Shown in pieces: positions 1 through 10,047 of a stretch of DNA of 56,696 nt; positions within the stretch are counted from its first letter, which is position 1; each line of letters starts with the position of its first letter. Source of the DNA: an uncultured Pseudomonadota bacterium (lineage in GTDB: Bacteria > Myxococcota_A > Bradymonadia > Bradymonadales > GCA-2716585); the NCBI GenBank assembly GCA_937123825.1, contig CAKZKQ010000033.1, forward strand, positions 1 through 56,696, in the 5' to 3' direction. A program made the position numbers and the translations under genes. A model generated the notes under the pieces. It had not been told where the DNA came from, ran no database searches, and saw only the letters and a list, made by a program, of their open reading frames with translations.

Positions 1-3000
1 TCCGGTAGTAGGTCTCTTTCTTCTCCAGGACGTCTTCTTCAAGCTCGGCGCGGCGGTAGAGCACCTGCACCAGCTCGTCCCACTGACCGGCGGCCTTGTA
101 GAGCTCTTCAAGGCGCGCGATGGCCAGCCGGTTGCGATCGTCGATGTCGAGGATCTGGCTGTAGACCGTGATGGCGCTCTCGCTGTCCTTCTGGCGGTTG
201 AGGTAGAGGTCGGCGGCGCGGTGGAGCAACTCGACCACCCGGCTCATGTTGGCGCTGGCGCCCATGGAACCAAGGTAGATCTCAATGAGCGCCCCCCAGT
301 TGCCCAGCGTCTCCGCCAGACGCTCTAGGTTCTCCTGCAACTGGACGTCTTCGATGTCCTCGTTGAAGGCCCGGGCGTAAGCGTCGAAGGCGCTCATGGG
401 GTTGTTCTGGTAGGTCTCGCGCAGATGGGCCACCTGACGCAGGATCTGAACCCGGCTGGCGGGATCCTGAATGACCTCAAGCTGAACCTCGTAGACGTAG
501 ATGAGCTTCTCCCACTCGGTCTGCTCGTCGTAGAGCGGCTGGAGCATCATCGCGATCTGCAACCGCAGGTCGTCCTCGGAGATGGTCCGCAGCAACTCTT
601 CAAGCGAACCTCGGGTCGGCGCGTAGGTCGGGTCCTCTTCCAGAATCTGGCGGAAGATCCCGATCGACTCGGCCACCTCATCCAACTCACCACACAGGAC
701 GCTGCCAAGCTGATGACGCAGGCCAATGGCGGTCGCCGTGTCGTCGCTCAAGTCCGCCTCGCGGCGGTAGAGGTCGGCCAACTCGCGCCAGCGCTGCTCT
801 TGCTTGTAGAGCCGCTCCAGACCGCGCACGGCGTCGCGCTCCTCTGACGAAAGGTCCTGAATGAAGCGGTAGGCCTCGATCGCAGCGTCGGGATCGCGCA
901 GGACTTCTTCCTGCAAGGTGGCGATCTTGTAGTAGAGCCGCAGCTGCTCGCCCTCTTCCTGGGCCAACTCCGAAGTCCGACGGTAGAGTTCGACCAACTC
1001 AAACCAGTCTTCCATCCGCGTCAGCAAACGCTCGGTGGCGTCCAGCGCCACAGCGTTTTCATCGTCGATGAAGAGCACCTCGCGGTACACGTCGCGGGCC
1101 TGCTCCACCTGGTCGAGGCGCTCGTCAAGAATCTGGGCGCGGCGCAGGAGCATCGGCAGACGGCTTTCGTCGGTGATCTCCATGTTGCCTTCGAGGGTGC
1201 GACCGTAAGCGTCGGCCACCTCTTCCCAGCCCTGATCGGTGGTCGCCAGACGCTCAAGCTGGTCCCAGACCCCAGGCACGTTGGGGTTCTCGTCGAGCAG
1301 GCGCTGGTAGGCGCCCAACGCCGCTTCGGGCTGCTGCAGCTTCTCTTCGTGCAGACGCGCGATCTGGGTCAACATCGACTGACGAGGCTCGGTGTCGTAG
1401 GTCTCCTTAAGGTGCACCTCAAGGATCGAGACCAACGCGGCCCAGTCTTCGCGGCGGCGGTAGATGGGCTCCAGGATGGAGGCCACCAACTGCTCTTCGG
1501 TCCCTTCTGCAAAGAGCGCTTCGAGCGACTCGATGGTCGAGGCGTGGTCGGGCGCGTCGGCCAGAATCTGGCGGTAGACCCCCACGGCCTCCACCACATC
1601 CATGAGCTGATCTTTGTAGATGGTCGCCAGGTCAGAGCGCAGCGCCACCACGGTGGCCTTGTCGGAGGCGTAGCCGATCTCGCGCAGCAAGAGCGCCGTC
1701 AACTCCTCCCAGTGCGACTCGCGACGGTAGAGGCCTTTGAGAGCGTGGATGGCTTCGGCGTTGGCCTCGTCCATGTCCAGCACCCGGCGGTAGGTCTCAA
1801 TGGCGTCGGTCGGGTCGCCAAGCACCTCGTCGTGCAGATGGGCAATCTGGAAGAGCACCACCAGCGCGTCGTCCTTCTTGTCCTGGCCATGCAGGACGTT
1901 GAACTTCTCGCCTTTGATCTCCAACAAATCGTGCCAACGGCTCTGCTCCGTCAACATGTCTTCAAGGGCGCCCATCGCTTCGAGCGACTCGGGCCGGTGC
2001 GCCAAGGCGTTGCGGAAGGAGGTCTCGGCAGACTCGGCCTCCTGAAGCTGATCCCGACACACGGTGGCGATCTTCAGGTGGACGCGCAGCACTTCGTCTT
2101 CGTCGTCAATCTCAGGCAGCGCAGGCTCGTAAGCCTCGCGGACCAACGCCTCGTAGAGGGTGGTCTCCTCAGCCAGACGCTCCAACTCACTGACGCGGGC
2201 CTTGGCCGACGGGTCAATCAGGTAGGCGCGGCGCACGGCGTGGAAGGCCGCCTCTTTGTTGCCCTGCTCTTTTTCCTGAATCCGGGCCACGTCGTCCAAC
2301 AAAACCAACTGGTCCACATCCTGGTCGATGTCCAGAAGCTGCAGTTCGAGCAACTCCACCAGCTTGCCGTGCTCGGCTTCGGTCCGGTAGAGGGGCTCAA
2401 GCACCTTGCTGGCCGCGAAACGGTGGGCGGGATCGTCGAGCAACTCCACCAGCGCGTTGCGAGGCGGCTCGAAGCTGCTGGCCCGGCCCAGGATCGCGCG
2501 GTAGGTCTCGATCGCCTGCTCCACCTCAAAGAGCTGGTGCTGCTGGACCTGACCCAGGCGGAACTGAAGTCCGTTGCAGACCTCGGGGGCCTGCTCCAGC
2601 GCCAGCTTGCGCTCCAAGACGCTGGCCAACTCTTCCCAACGCTCATGCTCCTGGTAGAGACGATCAAGCGCGTCGAGCGTCGGCCCATCTTCGGGCAACA
2701 TCTCCAACACATTGTTGTAGATGCCGATGGCCTCAAAGGGCTCGGTGAGCTGCTCTTCATGCAACGAGGCGATCCGGAAGAAGAAGGCCCGCTTCTCCTG
2801 GGCGTCTTCGGTCGTCTGAATCTTGTCGTGCAGGACGTGGATCAACTCACGCCAGGCTTCCTGACCGATGTAGAGCTCCTCAAGGGCGTCGAGGGCCCCG
2901 GCGTCGCCTTCGGCCAACTCCAGAATGCGTTTGTAGGTGTCGATGGCCGAGTGCGGGTCCTCAAGCGGGCCGCGGTAGAGCTGACCGACCTTGCGCAGCT

Positions 3001-6000
3001 TGGCCACCTGGGCATCGCCCTCGGCCAACTCCGCCTGCGCCAGACAAATCTGCACCAATTCATCCCACTGCGACTCCTGCTCGTGCAGGCGCTCCAGCGC
3101 CCCCAGCGCCCCACCGTCGCTCTCATCAAGCTCGTGCATGCGGCGGTAGGCATCGATCGCCTGGGAGACATCGCCCAGGTTCTCTTCCTGAATGGTGGCG
3201 ATGCGCTGGAGGATGCGGTGGCGCAGTTCGTCGTCGCTGACGTCCATCAGCGAGTCTTCATAGAGCGCCACGACCTGATCGTGGGAACCGTTGTTGTCGG
3301 CCAGCGCCTCCAACTCGCCGCGCAGCCCATCGTCCGCAAACGAGAGCGCCACGGCTTGGCGCAGGTGGTCAAAGGCCGTCGTCGGGTCATCCAACTTGTC
3401 GCGGTGGAGTCTGGCGATCCGGCTGCCGAGCGCCACGCGCTGTTCATCTTCGTCGGCGTATCCAAGTTTCAGACCCAGGACGTGCACCAAACGGGGCCAA
3501 TCTTCCGCCGCAGCGTAGATGGGCTCCAGGGTGTCGTCGATGGTCATGCGCAGTTCAAGATCACCGCCGTTCTCATCAAGCTCAGCGCTGAGCTGCTCCA
3601 GGGCGCCGCGCGCCGCATGGTCGGGGTTGGCCTGAACGATGCCGCGGTAGACATCCACCGCGCTGACCAGATCATCGAGCTTGTTCTGCTGGACCTGACC
3701 AAGCTGGTAACGGATGTCATGGCGAGCACCATCATCCTCGGCCTGATCGACGCGCTTGCCCAAGAGCTCCACCAGGTCGTGCCAACGCTCCTGACCGCCG
3801 AGCAGTCGCTCAAGCTGGTCTTGCGCGTCGGTGTCGGCCGGGTTGGCCTCCAGGACCTGGTTGAAGGTGTCGATGGCCGCATCGGGGCTGTGGAGTTGCT
3901 CTTCGTGCAGAGCCGCGATGCTGAAGTAGACGGCGCGGCGCTCGGCCTCGTCCTCCACAAGCTGGGCTTTGCCCTCAAGCAGGTCCACCTTCTCGGCCCA
4001 GGCACCCAGGCGCGTGTAGACCTTCTCCAGGCTGTCGATGGTCAGGCGGTCGGTCTTGTCGCGCTCGAGCAACACCTCGTAGGCGTCGCGCGCGTCGTGG
4101 TCCAGACCCAACTCTTGCTCGTAGATCCGCGCCTGACGGCGCAGCAACTCGTAGGACCAGCCTTCTGCGTCGGTGTCACCGCGCTGGGGCGTCAGGTCGG
4201 CGTAGAGGCTGGCCAACTCTTCCCACTGGTCGATGCTGCCGCCCAGACGCTCAATGTCATTCCAGACCTTGTCGTCACCAGGGGTCAGGGCCAGCAAGCG
4301 GCGCTGTGCGCTGAAGGCGCCCGCCAGGTCTTCGTTCTGATTCTCGTAGAGGCCGGCCAGCTCCCAGAGCGTCGCCGCCTGGGTCTGCTCATCGTCCATG
4401 TCGCCCAGGCGAATTTCGAGCATCTGGGTGAGACGACCGTGGTTTTCGTCGCGGCGGTGGACGGGCTCAAGCAAAGTGGCGATGCGCACACGGCGAGCGT
4501 CGTCCACGTGCCCTTCTTCACCAAGGAGGCCTTCGAGGGCGCTGACCGCCGGGGCCTTGGCGGCGTCCTGACCATCAAGGAGGCTGGCGTACCAGTCCAC
4601 GGCGCGGTCGGGCTCTTCAAGCTGGTTTTCGTAGAGGTGGCCAAGGCTCAGGCGAAGCTGGGCGGCGTCGTCGGAGGCTTCGGCCGCCTCCAACAGTCCC
4701 AACTCGGTCTCCATGGCGCTGGCCACACCCGTCCAATCTTCCTGAACCTCGTGGAGGGCCTTGAGGCCGCGCACCGCGTCGAGATTCTGGGGCTCCATGG
4801 AGAGGATCGTGCGGTAGGCTTCGATCGCCTCGTCGCGGCGCTCCAGGGGACCTTGAAGCAACTCGGCCATCTGGAAGTGGAGTTGCACCACGCCCTGCTG
4901 GTCCTCAGCGGCAGCCAGAAGGCTGTTTTTGCGCTGCATGACGTCGAGCAGGTCCTCCCAGCGCTGAAGCTGCCTGTAAAGGATGAGCAGGGCGTCAATG
5001 GACTCGGCGTCCTGACCATCGGCGCGCAGGATCCGCTCGTAGTAGTCCACCGCGTCGTCGAACCACTCCAGGTCCACGTTCGTGGTCCGGGCGATGGTCC
5101 GGTAGAGGGCCAGCCGCACCGGCTCGTCATCCACGCCCTCGGCCACCTGACGGTAGGAGGCCACCAGTTCGGCCAGACGTTCGGCCGAGTGGGCCAGCGC
5201 TTCGATGTGAACGCGCAGCTCCTGGTCCTCGGGCTTCATCTGGAAGGCTTTGTCGGCCCAGTCAAAGGCGCTGGGCAGGTCTTCGAGCTTGACCTCGTAG
5301 AGGCGGCCGATTTCACGGCTGAGTTCGTAGGCGTCGCCGCCGTCGTTGTCGAGCAGGATCTGGTTGGCCTGGATCTCTTTGCTGGCCTGACCGGCCTCGC
5401 GGTAGTAGGGCAGCAGCGCCTTGGCGACCTCGATGTTGGCCGGCTCAATGCGCAGCACAGACTCAAGGCTGATCATCACCCGCTCGGAGTCTTCGAGGTT
5501 GTCCTTGGCGATGCGGGCCATGCGGTGGAAGAGCGCCACGCGCTGGGCGTCGTCATCGACCATGTCAGCGCCGGTGTCGAGGATTTCAAAGAGCCGGGGC
5601 CAGTCGCCGCGCTGACCAAAGAGCGTCTCCAGGTCGTCCCAGCGCTGCTCTTTGACGTAGTACTCCGTGAGGCGATCCAGCGCGCTTTGGTTGTTGGGCT
5701 GCAGCTCTAGGATCTGGTTCCAGAGGCTGGTGGCGTAGTCGGCGTCGCCCAATGAGCCGTAGACGAGCGAGGCGAGCTGGTCGAGGATCTCGATGCGCTG
5801 ACCGGTGCTTTGGGTGACCTTGAGGCGCCGCTGGTAGACTTTGACCAGCGCGTCGTCGTCGCCCGCTCCAGCGTAGATCTTCTCAAGCTCTCCCAACGCG
5901 CCGCGGTAGAGGGCGGCGTCGATGATCTCGTCTTCGGGGCCTTCGAGCGCTTCACAGACGCGCTCGTGGAAGGCCTGGGCGCGCTCGGCGTCGTTGAGGC

Positions 6001-8023
6001 GCTGGCGAGCGGTGCGGGCCATCTGCGCCAGATGCGCGGCCAACTCGCGGCCTTCGAGCAGCGCCGCCTCTTTCTCAAGCACCACCAGGAGCTCTTCCCA
6101 CTTGTGGCGCTTGTTGTAGATCTTCTTCAGTTCGGTGATGGCGGTCTTGTCGCCGGGATCGATCTCCAGGACCTGCTCAAGGGCCGGGATCGCCTGCGAG
6201 ACGTTGCCCAGGCGCTTTTGCCACAGCGCCGCGATGCGGTGCAGCAGCGGCAGCGTTTCGGCGCGGTCGCCTTGACCAACCACCTCACACTTCTTCTGCA
6301 GGATGTTGATGAGGTCGTTCCAGCGCTTGGATTTCTCGTAGCGCTGGGCCAACGCGTCGATGGCATCGGCGTTGTCCGGGTCTATCTGTAGGATGGCGTT
6401 GTAGGTGTTGATGACCATCACATCCAGGCGCAGCTTGTCCCGGTAGATCTCGACCATCTTCAACGACAACTCCACCCTGGCAAGGCGGCTCTCTTCGCTG
6501 TCCTCGCGCTCCAGAATGGTGATCTCTTCTTTGTAGTGCTCCAGCAGCGCGTTCCACTTGCGGGCCTGGATGTAGAGGTCGTGCAGCTCCTGGCGAGCGC
6601 GTTGGTTGGTGCCGTCCTGCTTCAGGACCGACTTCCAGACGTCGATGGCCTTGTCGGGGCTTTTGAGCTCCTGACTGGCCACGCGCGCCATCTCGACGTT
6701 GATCTCAAAGATCTCGGCCGGCTCTTCAAGACTCTGACGCAAGGTCGCCAGCGTGCTGTAGTACTTCTTCCAGTTGGCCTGATCTTTAAAGAAGCTCTGG
6801 TAGAAACGCAGCATCTCGGGGCGCTTCGGGTCGGCCAGACGCACGCGGCGGTAGTGCCGCTCGGCGGCCGGCATGTCCCCAATCTTCTTCCAGATCAACT
6901 CGCCGAGCGCCAGGCGCAACTCCTGCTCTTCGGGGCTGGAGCGCTTCATGCGCAGCGCGTTCTCGTAGAGCCCGACCAACTCCTCCCACTTCTGCTCGCG
7001 CTCGTAGAAGTTCTGGGCAAAGCGCAGCGCGTCCGGGTGCGAGGGGTCGAGCGCCAGGACCTTCTCAAAGGTCTCCACCGCCGCCGCCTCGTCGCCAAAC
7101 TGCTCGCGCTGGATGGCGGCCAACTCGATGAGCAGCTCGCGAACCTCTTCTTTGCGCGTCCCGGAGCGGCCCGCAGCCTGCTCCAGCGCCTCCATCAAGT
7201 CTTCCCAGCGCTCCTGACGACGGTAGAGGGCAAAGAGCGCCTTCTGCGCATCCTTCTGACCGCTGTGGGCGGCCATGGAGGCCTTGAGTTCTTCTTCGAT
7301 GGCCTCGGTGTTGTCGGGATCGTTGTCCTCAATGAGCCGCGCGATGGCCAGGTGCGCCTTGGAGGCCGCTGGGCCGCGGCTGCTGCGGGCCAACTCGCCG
7401 CGCAGCTGCTCCACCGTGTCCTCCCAACTGACCTCTTTCTCCTGGGTAGACTCCAGCAGGTCGCGGGCCTTGATGTTGTTCGGATCCAGCTCCAGGGCCT
7501 TGTTCACCAACTCCAGGCCCGGCTCCTTCTCGTCCAACTCCTCCATCAAGATCCGACCGCGCTCGGCGTGGATCTCGGCCTGACGCTCGGGCTCCTTCTC
7601 CACCTGAAGCTGCAACTCAAAGAGGCGCAGGACAAGCTTCCAGTTCTTCTGGGCCGCGTAGATGTTGCGGGCCAGCGCCAGCGACTCGGTCTTGTAGGGC
7701 CAGACCTTGAACGCCCGCTGGTAGTGCACCATCGCTTGATCGCGGCGCTCCAGGCGATGCTCCCAGATCTTGCCGACCCGAACCATGACCTCGGCACGCT
7801 CAGGGGGCTCTTCCAACCCCGCCCCGAGCTTCTCCAGCATGGTCACTGCGCGCTCCCAGTAACCGTTGACTTCCTTCTGGAGGGCCTCCTGGCCTTCATA
7901 GAGCCTTACGAGATCCTGCCAGCGTCCGGCGCGGAAGTACGTGTCTTCCAACTTTGCAAACGCATCGCGGTTGCCGGGTTCAGAGGCCAGGGTCTGCTCA
8001 AGCTCTTGGATGTCCTTGCTCAT
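1..8023 (-). CDS. Giant TPR-type solenoid protein (partial, C-terminus outside window)
   Basis: An uninterrupted minus-strand frame runs from an ATG at 8023 (MSKDIQELEQTL...) to the left edge without a stop, so at least 2674 residues are visible. A purine-rich AAGGAA stands about 10 nt upstream of the ATG. There is no signal peptide or membrane segment. The protein is built almost entirely of TPR-like helix pairs. A longer period of roughly 110-120 residues recurs more than 20 times, with a core like A-I-x-x-Y-x-x-I-L, then x-P, then a-L-x-x-L-Y, then W-x-x-L. The family role is protein-protein scaffolding; the partner is unknown. In size and repeat content it recalls Myxococcus GltI/AgmK gliding-motility proteins, but no other motility gene is nearby, so that is only a possibility. 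Long open frames on the opposite strand are shadows. Confidence 0.9.
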   Translation of the reverse strand, partial: MSKDIQELEQTLASEPGNRDAFAKLEDTYFRAGRWQDLVRLYEGQEALQKEVNGYWERAVTMLEKLGAGLEEPPERAEVMVRVGKIWEHRLERRDQAMVHYQRAFKVWPYKTESLALARNIYAAQKNWKLVLRLFELQLQVEKEPERQAEIHAERGRILMEELDEKEPGLELVNKALELDPNNIKARDLLESTQEKEVSWEDTVEQLRGELARSSRGPAASKAHLAIARLIEDNDPDNTEAIEEELKASMAAHSGQKDAQKALFALYRRQERWEDLMEALEQAAGRSGTRKEEVRELLIELAAIQREQFGDEAAAVETFEKVLALDPSHPDALRFAQNFYEREQKWEELVGLYENALRMKRSSPEEQELRLALGELIWKKIGDMPAAERHYRRVRLADPKRPEMLRFYQSFFKDQANWKKYYSTLATLRQSLEEPAEIFEINVEMARVASQELKSPDKAIDVWKSVLKQDGTNQRARQELHDLYIQARKWNALLEHYKEEITILEREDSEESRLARVELSLKMVEIYRDKLRLDVMVINTYNAILQIDPDNADAIDALAQRYEKSKRWNDLINILQKKCEVVGQGDRAETLPLLHRIAALWQKRLGNVSQAIPALEQVLEIDPGDKTAITELKKIYNKRHKWEELLVVLEKEAALLEGRELAAHLAQMARTARQRLNDAERAQAFHERVCEALEGPEDEIIDAALYRGALGELEKIYAGAGDDDALVKVYQRRLKVTQSTGQRIEILDQLASLVYGSLGDADYATSLWNQILELQPNNQSALDRLTEYYVKEQRWDDLETLFGQRGDWPRLFEILDTGADMVDDDAQRVALFHRMARIAKDNLEDSERVMISLESVLRIEPANIEVAKALLPYYREAGQASKEIQANQILLDNDGGDAYELSREIGRLYEVKLEDLPSAFDWADKAFQMKPEDQELRVHIEALAHSAERLAELVASYRQVAEGVDDEPVRLALYRTIARTTNVDLEWFDDAVDYYERILRADGQDAESIDALLILYRQLQRWEDLLDVMQRKNSLLAAAEDQQGVVQLHFQMAELLQGPLERRDEAIEAYRTILSMEPQNLDAVRGLKALHEVQEDWTGVASAMETELGLLEAAEASDDAAQLRLSLGHLYENQLEEPDRAVDWYASLLDGQDAAKAPAVSALEGLLGEEGHVDDARRVRIATLLEPVHRRDENHGRLTQMLEIRLGDMDDEQTQAATLWELAGLYENQNEDLAGAFSAQRRLLALTPGDDKVWNDIERLGGSIDQWEELASLYADLTPQRGDTDAEGWSYELLRRQARIYEQELGLDHDARDAYEVLLERDKTDRLTIDSLEKVYTRLGAWAEKVDLLEGKAQLVEDEAERRAVYFSIAALHEEQLHSPDAAIDTFNQVLEANPADTDAQDQLERLLGGQERWHDLVELLGKRVDQAEDDGARHDIRYQLGQVQQNKLDDLVSAVDVYRGIVQANPDHAARGALEQLSAELDENGGDLELRMTIDDTLEPIYAAAEDWPRLVHVLGLKLGYADEDEQRVALGSRIARLHRDKLDDPTTAFDHLRQAVALSFADDGLRGELEALADNNGSHDQVVALYEDSLMDVSDDELRHRILQRIATIQEENLGDVSQAIDAYRRMHELDESDGGALGALERLHEQESQWDELVQICLAQAELAEGDAQVAKLRKVGQLYRGPLEDPHSAIDTYKRILELAEGDAGALDALEELYIGQEAWRELIHVLHDKIQTTEDAQEKRAFFFRIASLHEEQLTEPFEAIGIYNNVLEMLPEDGPTLDALDRLYQEHERWEELASVLERKLALEQAPEVCNGLQFRLGQVQQHQLFEVEQAIETYRAILGRASSFEPPRNALVELLDDPAHRFAASKVLEPLYRTEAEHGKLVELLELQLLDIDQDVDQLVLLDDVARIQEKEQGNKEAAFHAVRRAYLIDPSAKARVSELERLAEETTLYEALVREAYEPALPEIDDEDEVLRVHLKIATVCRDQLQEAESAETSFRNALAHRPESLEAMGALEDMLTEQSRWHDLLEIKGEKFNVLHGQDKKDDALVVLFQIAHLHDEVLGDPTDAIETYRRVLDMDEANAEAIHALKGLYRRESHWEELTALLLREIGYASDKATVVALRSDLATIYKDQLMDVVEAVGVYRQILADAPDHASTIESLEALFAEGTEEQLVASILEPIYRRREDWAALVSILEVHLKETYDTEPRQSMLTQIARLHEEKLQQPEAALGAYQRLLDENPNVPGVWDQLERLATTDQGWEEVADAYGRTLEGNMEITDESRLPMLLRRAQILDERLDQVEQARDVYREVLFIDDENAVALDATERLLTRMEDWFELVELYRRTSELAQEEGEQLRLYYKIATLQEEVLRDPDAAIEAYRFIQDLSSEERDAVRGLERLYKQEQRWRELADLYRREADLSDDTATAIGLRHQLGSVLCGELDEVAESIGIFRQILEEDPTYAPTRGSLEELLRTISEDDLRLQIAMMLQPLYDEQTEWEKLIYVYEVQLEVIQDPASRVQILRQVAHLRETYQNNPMSAFDAYARAFNEDIEDVQLQENLERLAETLGNWGALIEIYLGSMGASANMSRVVELLHRAADLYLNRQKDSESAITVYSQILDIDDRNRLAIARLEELYKAAGQWDELVQVLYRRAELEEDVLEKKETYYR

Positions 8024-8937
8024 CGATAGAGGTTCCTTGGGTCATTGGGTCAGGGGGTTGCGCATCGACCACCGCACACCGCTCATCTGGCCTGCCACCA
8101 CACAGTGCCATCCATCGCGATGCCGTCGTCGCGCGTCACCCCAGGGGCTGACGTCGCCACCACCTGGCCAGCGCCCACGACCGCCATCTGCAGTCATCGG
8201 CCCCAACCAGGCTTGGAAGAGAGGTAAAATGTCTTGTTTAAGCACAACCGCGCCGCACCGTGGGCCGCACCGCCAGTAGACTGCGTCCATCCTGCCTGTG
8301 TCCAAACCCAACCCCCAGGCCCTGCCCCAACCCAAAGCGTGCTTCAAACACGCCCCAAACCAGAACAACACGGCCAAAAGTTCGGCTCCTCAAACACAAA
8401 GAGGATGTGCTCCACATCATCTAGACTGCGCCACCCTGCACAACCCTGTCAACGCAACCAAAACACACCCGATGTGGCATCCGCTGACCCTCATCAAGCC
8501 ACCATCTGCCCCAGGCGCGCTCATTTACCTGCCATCGCCAGGTTTGCACGCGTCCAGCACTAACAAATCATCCCAACAATGACAAGAGCACCCAATCCCA
8601 CAAACGGCCCCCTATTGCCCATCAAACCCACGTTCAACCCCTCCGGCCTACCCCACCACCTCACCCCCTGCCCGCAACCCCATTTCTGCCCAAAACCCAC
8701 ATTCCACGCACAAAAACGGCGCCCAGAACCCACAAAAAGTGAAGATTGAGACAGAGCACCGCGCACACACAGCCCCGCACCAGCGCCCCTGCGCCAGACA
8801 CAAACCGCCAAAACCAAAGCAGAAAAAAAGAAGAAAAAATTTGACGCGCCGCCGCGCGCTTCACTCACGCAGCACAGTCACCACCGAAGATGGGCACAGA
8901 ACACCACCTTCACCAAGGGTCATCGGTCACCCAACGC
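8024..8937. other. Long intergenic stretch, C/A-rich on the plus strand
   Basis: About 0.9 kb without a credible gene. The plus strand is strongly enriched in C and A. For example, 8581-8640 counts 27 C, 19 A, 7 G and 7 T. No tRNA-like segment or repeat was seen. It should hold the promoter of the giant TPR gene near its left side, and a possible terminator of the membrane-protein gene near its right side. Confidence 0.6.
8836..8858 (-). terminator. Possible intrinsic terminator after the UPF0104-type membrane protein
   Basis: On the minus strand a short CGCGC/GCGCG stem with a 4-nt loop (8845-8858) is followed within a few bases by a run of six T, about 80 bp after the stop at 8938. The stem is only 5 bp, so this is tentative. 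Confidence 0.4.
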
Positions 8938-10020
8938 TCACTGCCGCTGCGATGACTGGCGCTGCAACGACAAAAGCGACGACTCGCCAGGGCGACTCCA
9001 CAGACACACAAAGCCAGGGATCACCTGCACCACAAACTGCACCAGGTGCATCGCCCCAACCATCGCCGCGCCCGCCACCGCCACCTGCCCCTGGGGCACA
9101 AAGAGCGCCAGCGCCTCCAGCGCAAAAAGCTCATAGTTGCCCGCCAGACCAGGGCCAGCCGGGATCATCAACCCCACCACCAGGATCGCCAACACCGTCA
9201 GCCCCTGCCAGGGCCCCAACCCCAGATCAAACCCGTAAGAGGCCAAAAACGCGATCGACACCCCGTTGAGCCCCCAATACACCACCGTCACCGCCAGAAA
9301 TGACCCCAGCGCACGGCCCTCGCGCAAGCTCTCGATCCCATCCAAAAACGCCTCAAGGAGCCCCAGGAGCACGTCCCGCAGGCGCACGTGGATCTTGGAA
9401 AAGATCCAGTCCAACCAGCGCAGCGTCCACTGACGGCGCCACAACGCCGCCAGACACACCCCCAGCGCGCCCGAAAATATCGCCAGGCACACATACCCCA
9501 TCCCCATCGCCACCATGACGTTGCCATCACCGTCGTAGCTAAGGAGCGTCAAAAAGAGCAGCAGCGTAATAAAGAGCCCGTCCATGACGCGCTCCACCAC
9601 CGCTGTCCCCAACGCCGCAGACATGCTGCAGCCCGTGTCCCTGGCCAAAACATAGGGGCGCACCAGCTCGCCCAGACGCAGCGGCATCACCACAATCGCC
9701 GTAAAGCCGATCGCAGCCGCACGCATCACGTCACCGGTCGAAAAGTCCCCCAAATGGCGCACCAGATACGTCCAGCGCCACATCCGCAGCACATGCACCA
9801 CCGTGTACAAACCGCCGTACACAAGCAGCACACCGCCCAGACGCACCGGATCCACCGAGCGCAGGTAATCGCCAATCTGATCAAACTCAAGATCGCGGGC
9901 CGCCAAGGCCAGAAAGCCAGCGCCGATCACGACACTGATCAGCACCGCCAACCATTGACGGCCGCCCGAACCCACACGGCCGGGCTTGTCGGGAGGGGAT
10001 TGTGGGGAGGGAGAAACCAA
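8938..10020 (-). CDS. Lysylphosphatidylglycerol synthase-type TM / UPF0104 flippase-like membrane protein
   Basis: A 360-residue integral membrane protein with about eight hydrophobic segments starting near residue 24. It has family-typical features: a VxxxRMWRW-type stretch after the second segment, an M-P-L-R-L-G-E-L-V-R-P motif around residues 112-122, and P-A-G-P-G near residue 295. These match the lysylphosphatidylglycerol synthase TM region/UPF0104 family (PF03706), whose members move or modify lipids in the inner membrane. The aminoacyl-transferase domain of MprF is absent, so lipid lysylation is not implied. The start lies 27 bp downstream of the arsM stop, so the two genes are probably co-transcribed. 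Substrate unknown. Confidence 0.8.
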   Translation of the reverse strand: MVSPSPQSPPDKPGRVGSGGRQWLAVLISVVIGAGFLALAARDLEFDQIGDYLRSVDPVRLGGVLLVYGGLYTVVHVLRMWRWTYLVRHLGDFSTGDVMRAAAIGFTAIVVMPLRLGELVRPYVLARDTGCSMSAALGTAVVERVMDGLFITLLLFLTLLSYDGDGNVMVAMGMGYVCLAIFSGALGVCLAALWRRQWTLRWLDWIFSKIHVRLRDVLLGLLEAFLDGIESLREGRALGSFLAVTVVYWGLNGVSIAFLASYGFDLGLGPWQGLTVLAILVVGLMIPAGPGLAGNYELFALEALALFVPQGQVAVAGAAMVGAMHLVQFVVQVIPGFVCLWSRPGESSLLSLQRQSSQRQ

Positions 10021-10047
10021 GTCGATTCGCCGATGGAACAGGTGGGC

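Noticed and set aside
1349..5710. Plus-strand open frame of 1453 codons
   Set aside because: It lies opposite the TPR gene, has no ribosome-binding site or family motifs, and is the expected by-product of GC-rich codon use; the minus-strand reading shows clear TPR repeats.
8042..8868. Several 60-110-codon open frames on both strands
   Set aside because: Composition is dictated by C/A-rich non-coding DNA; no ribosome-binding site, signal or motif.
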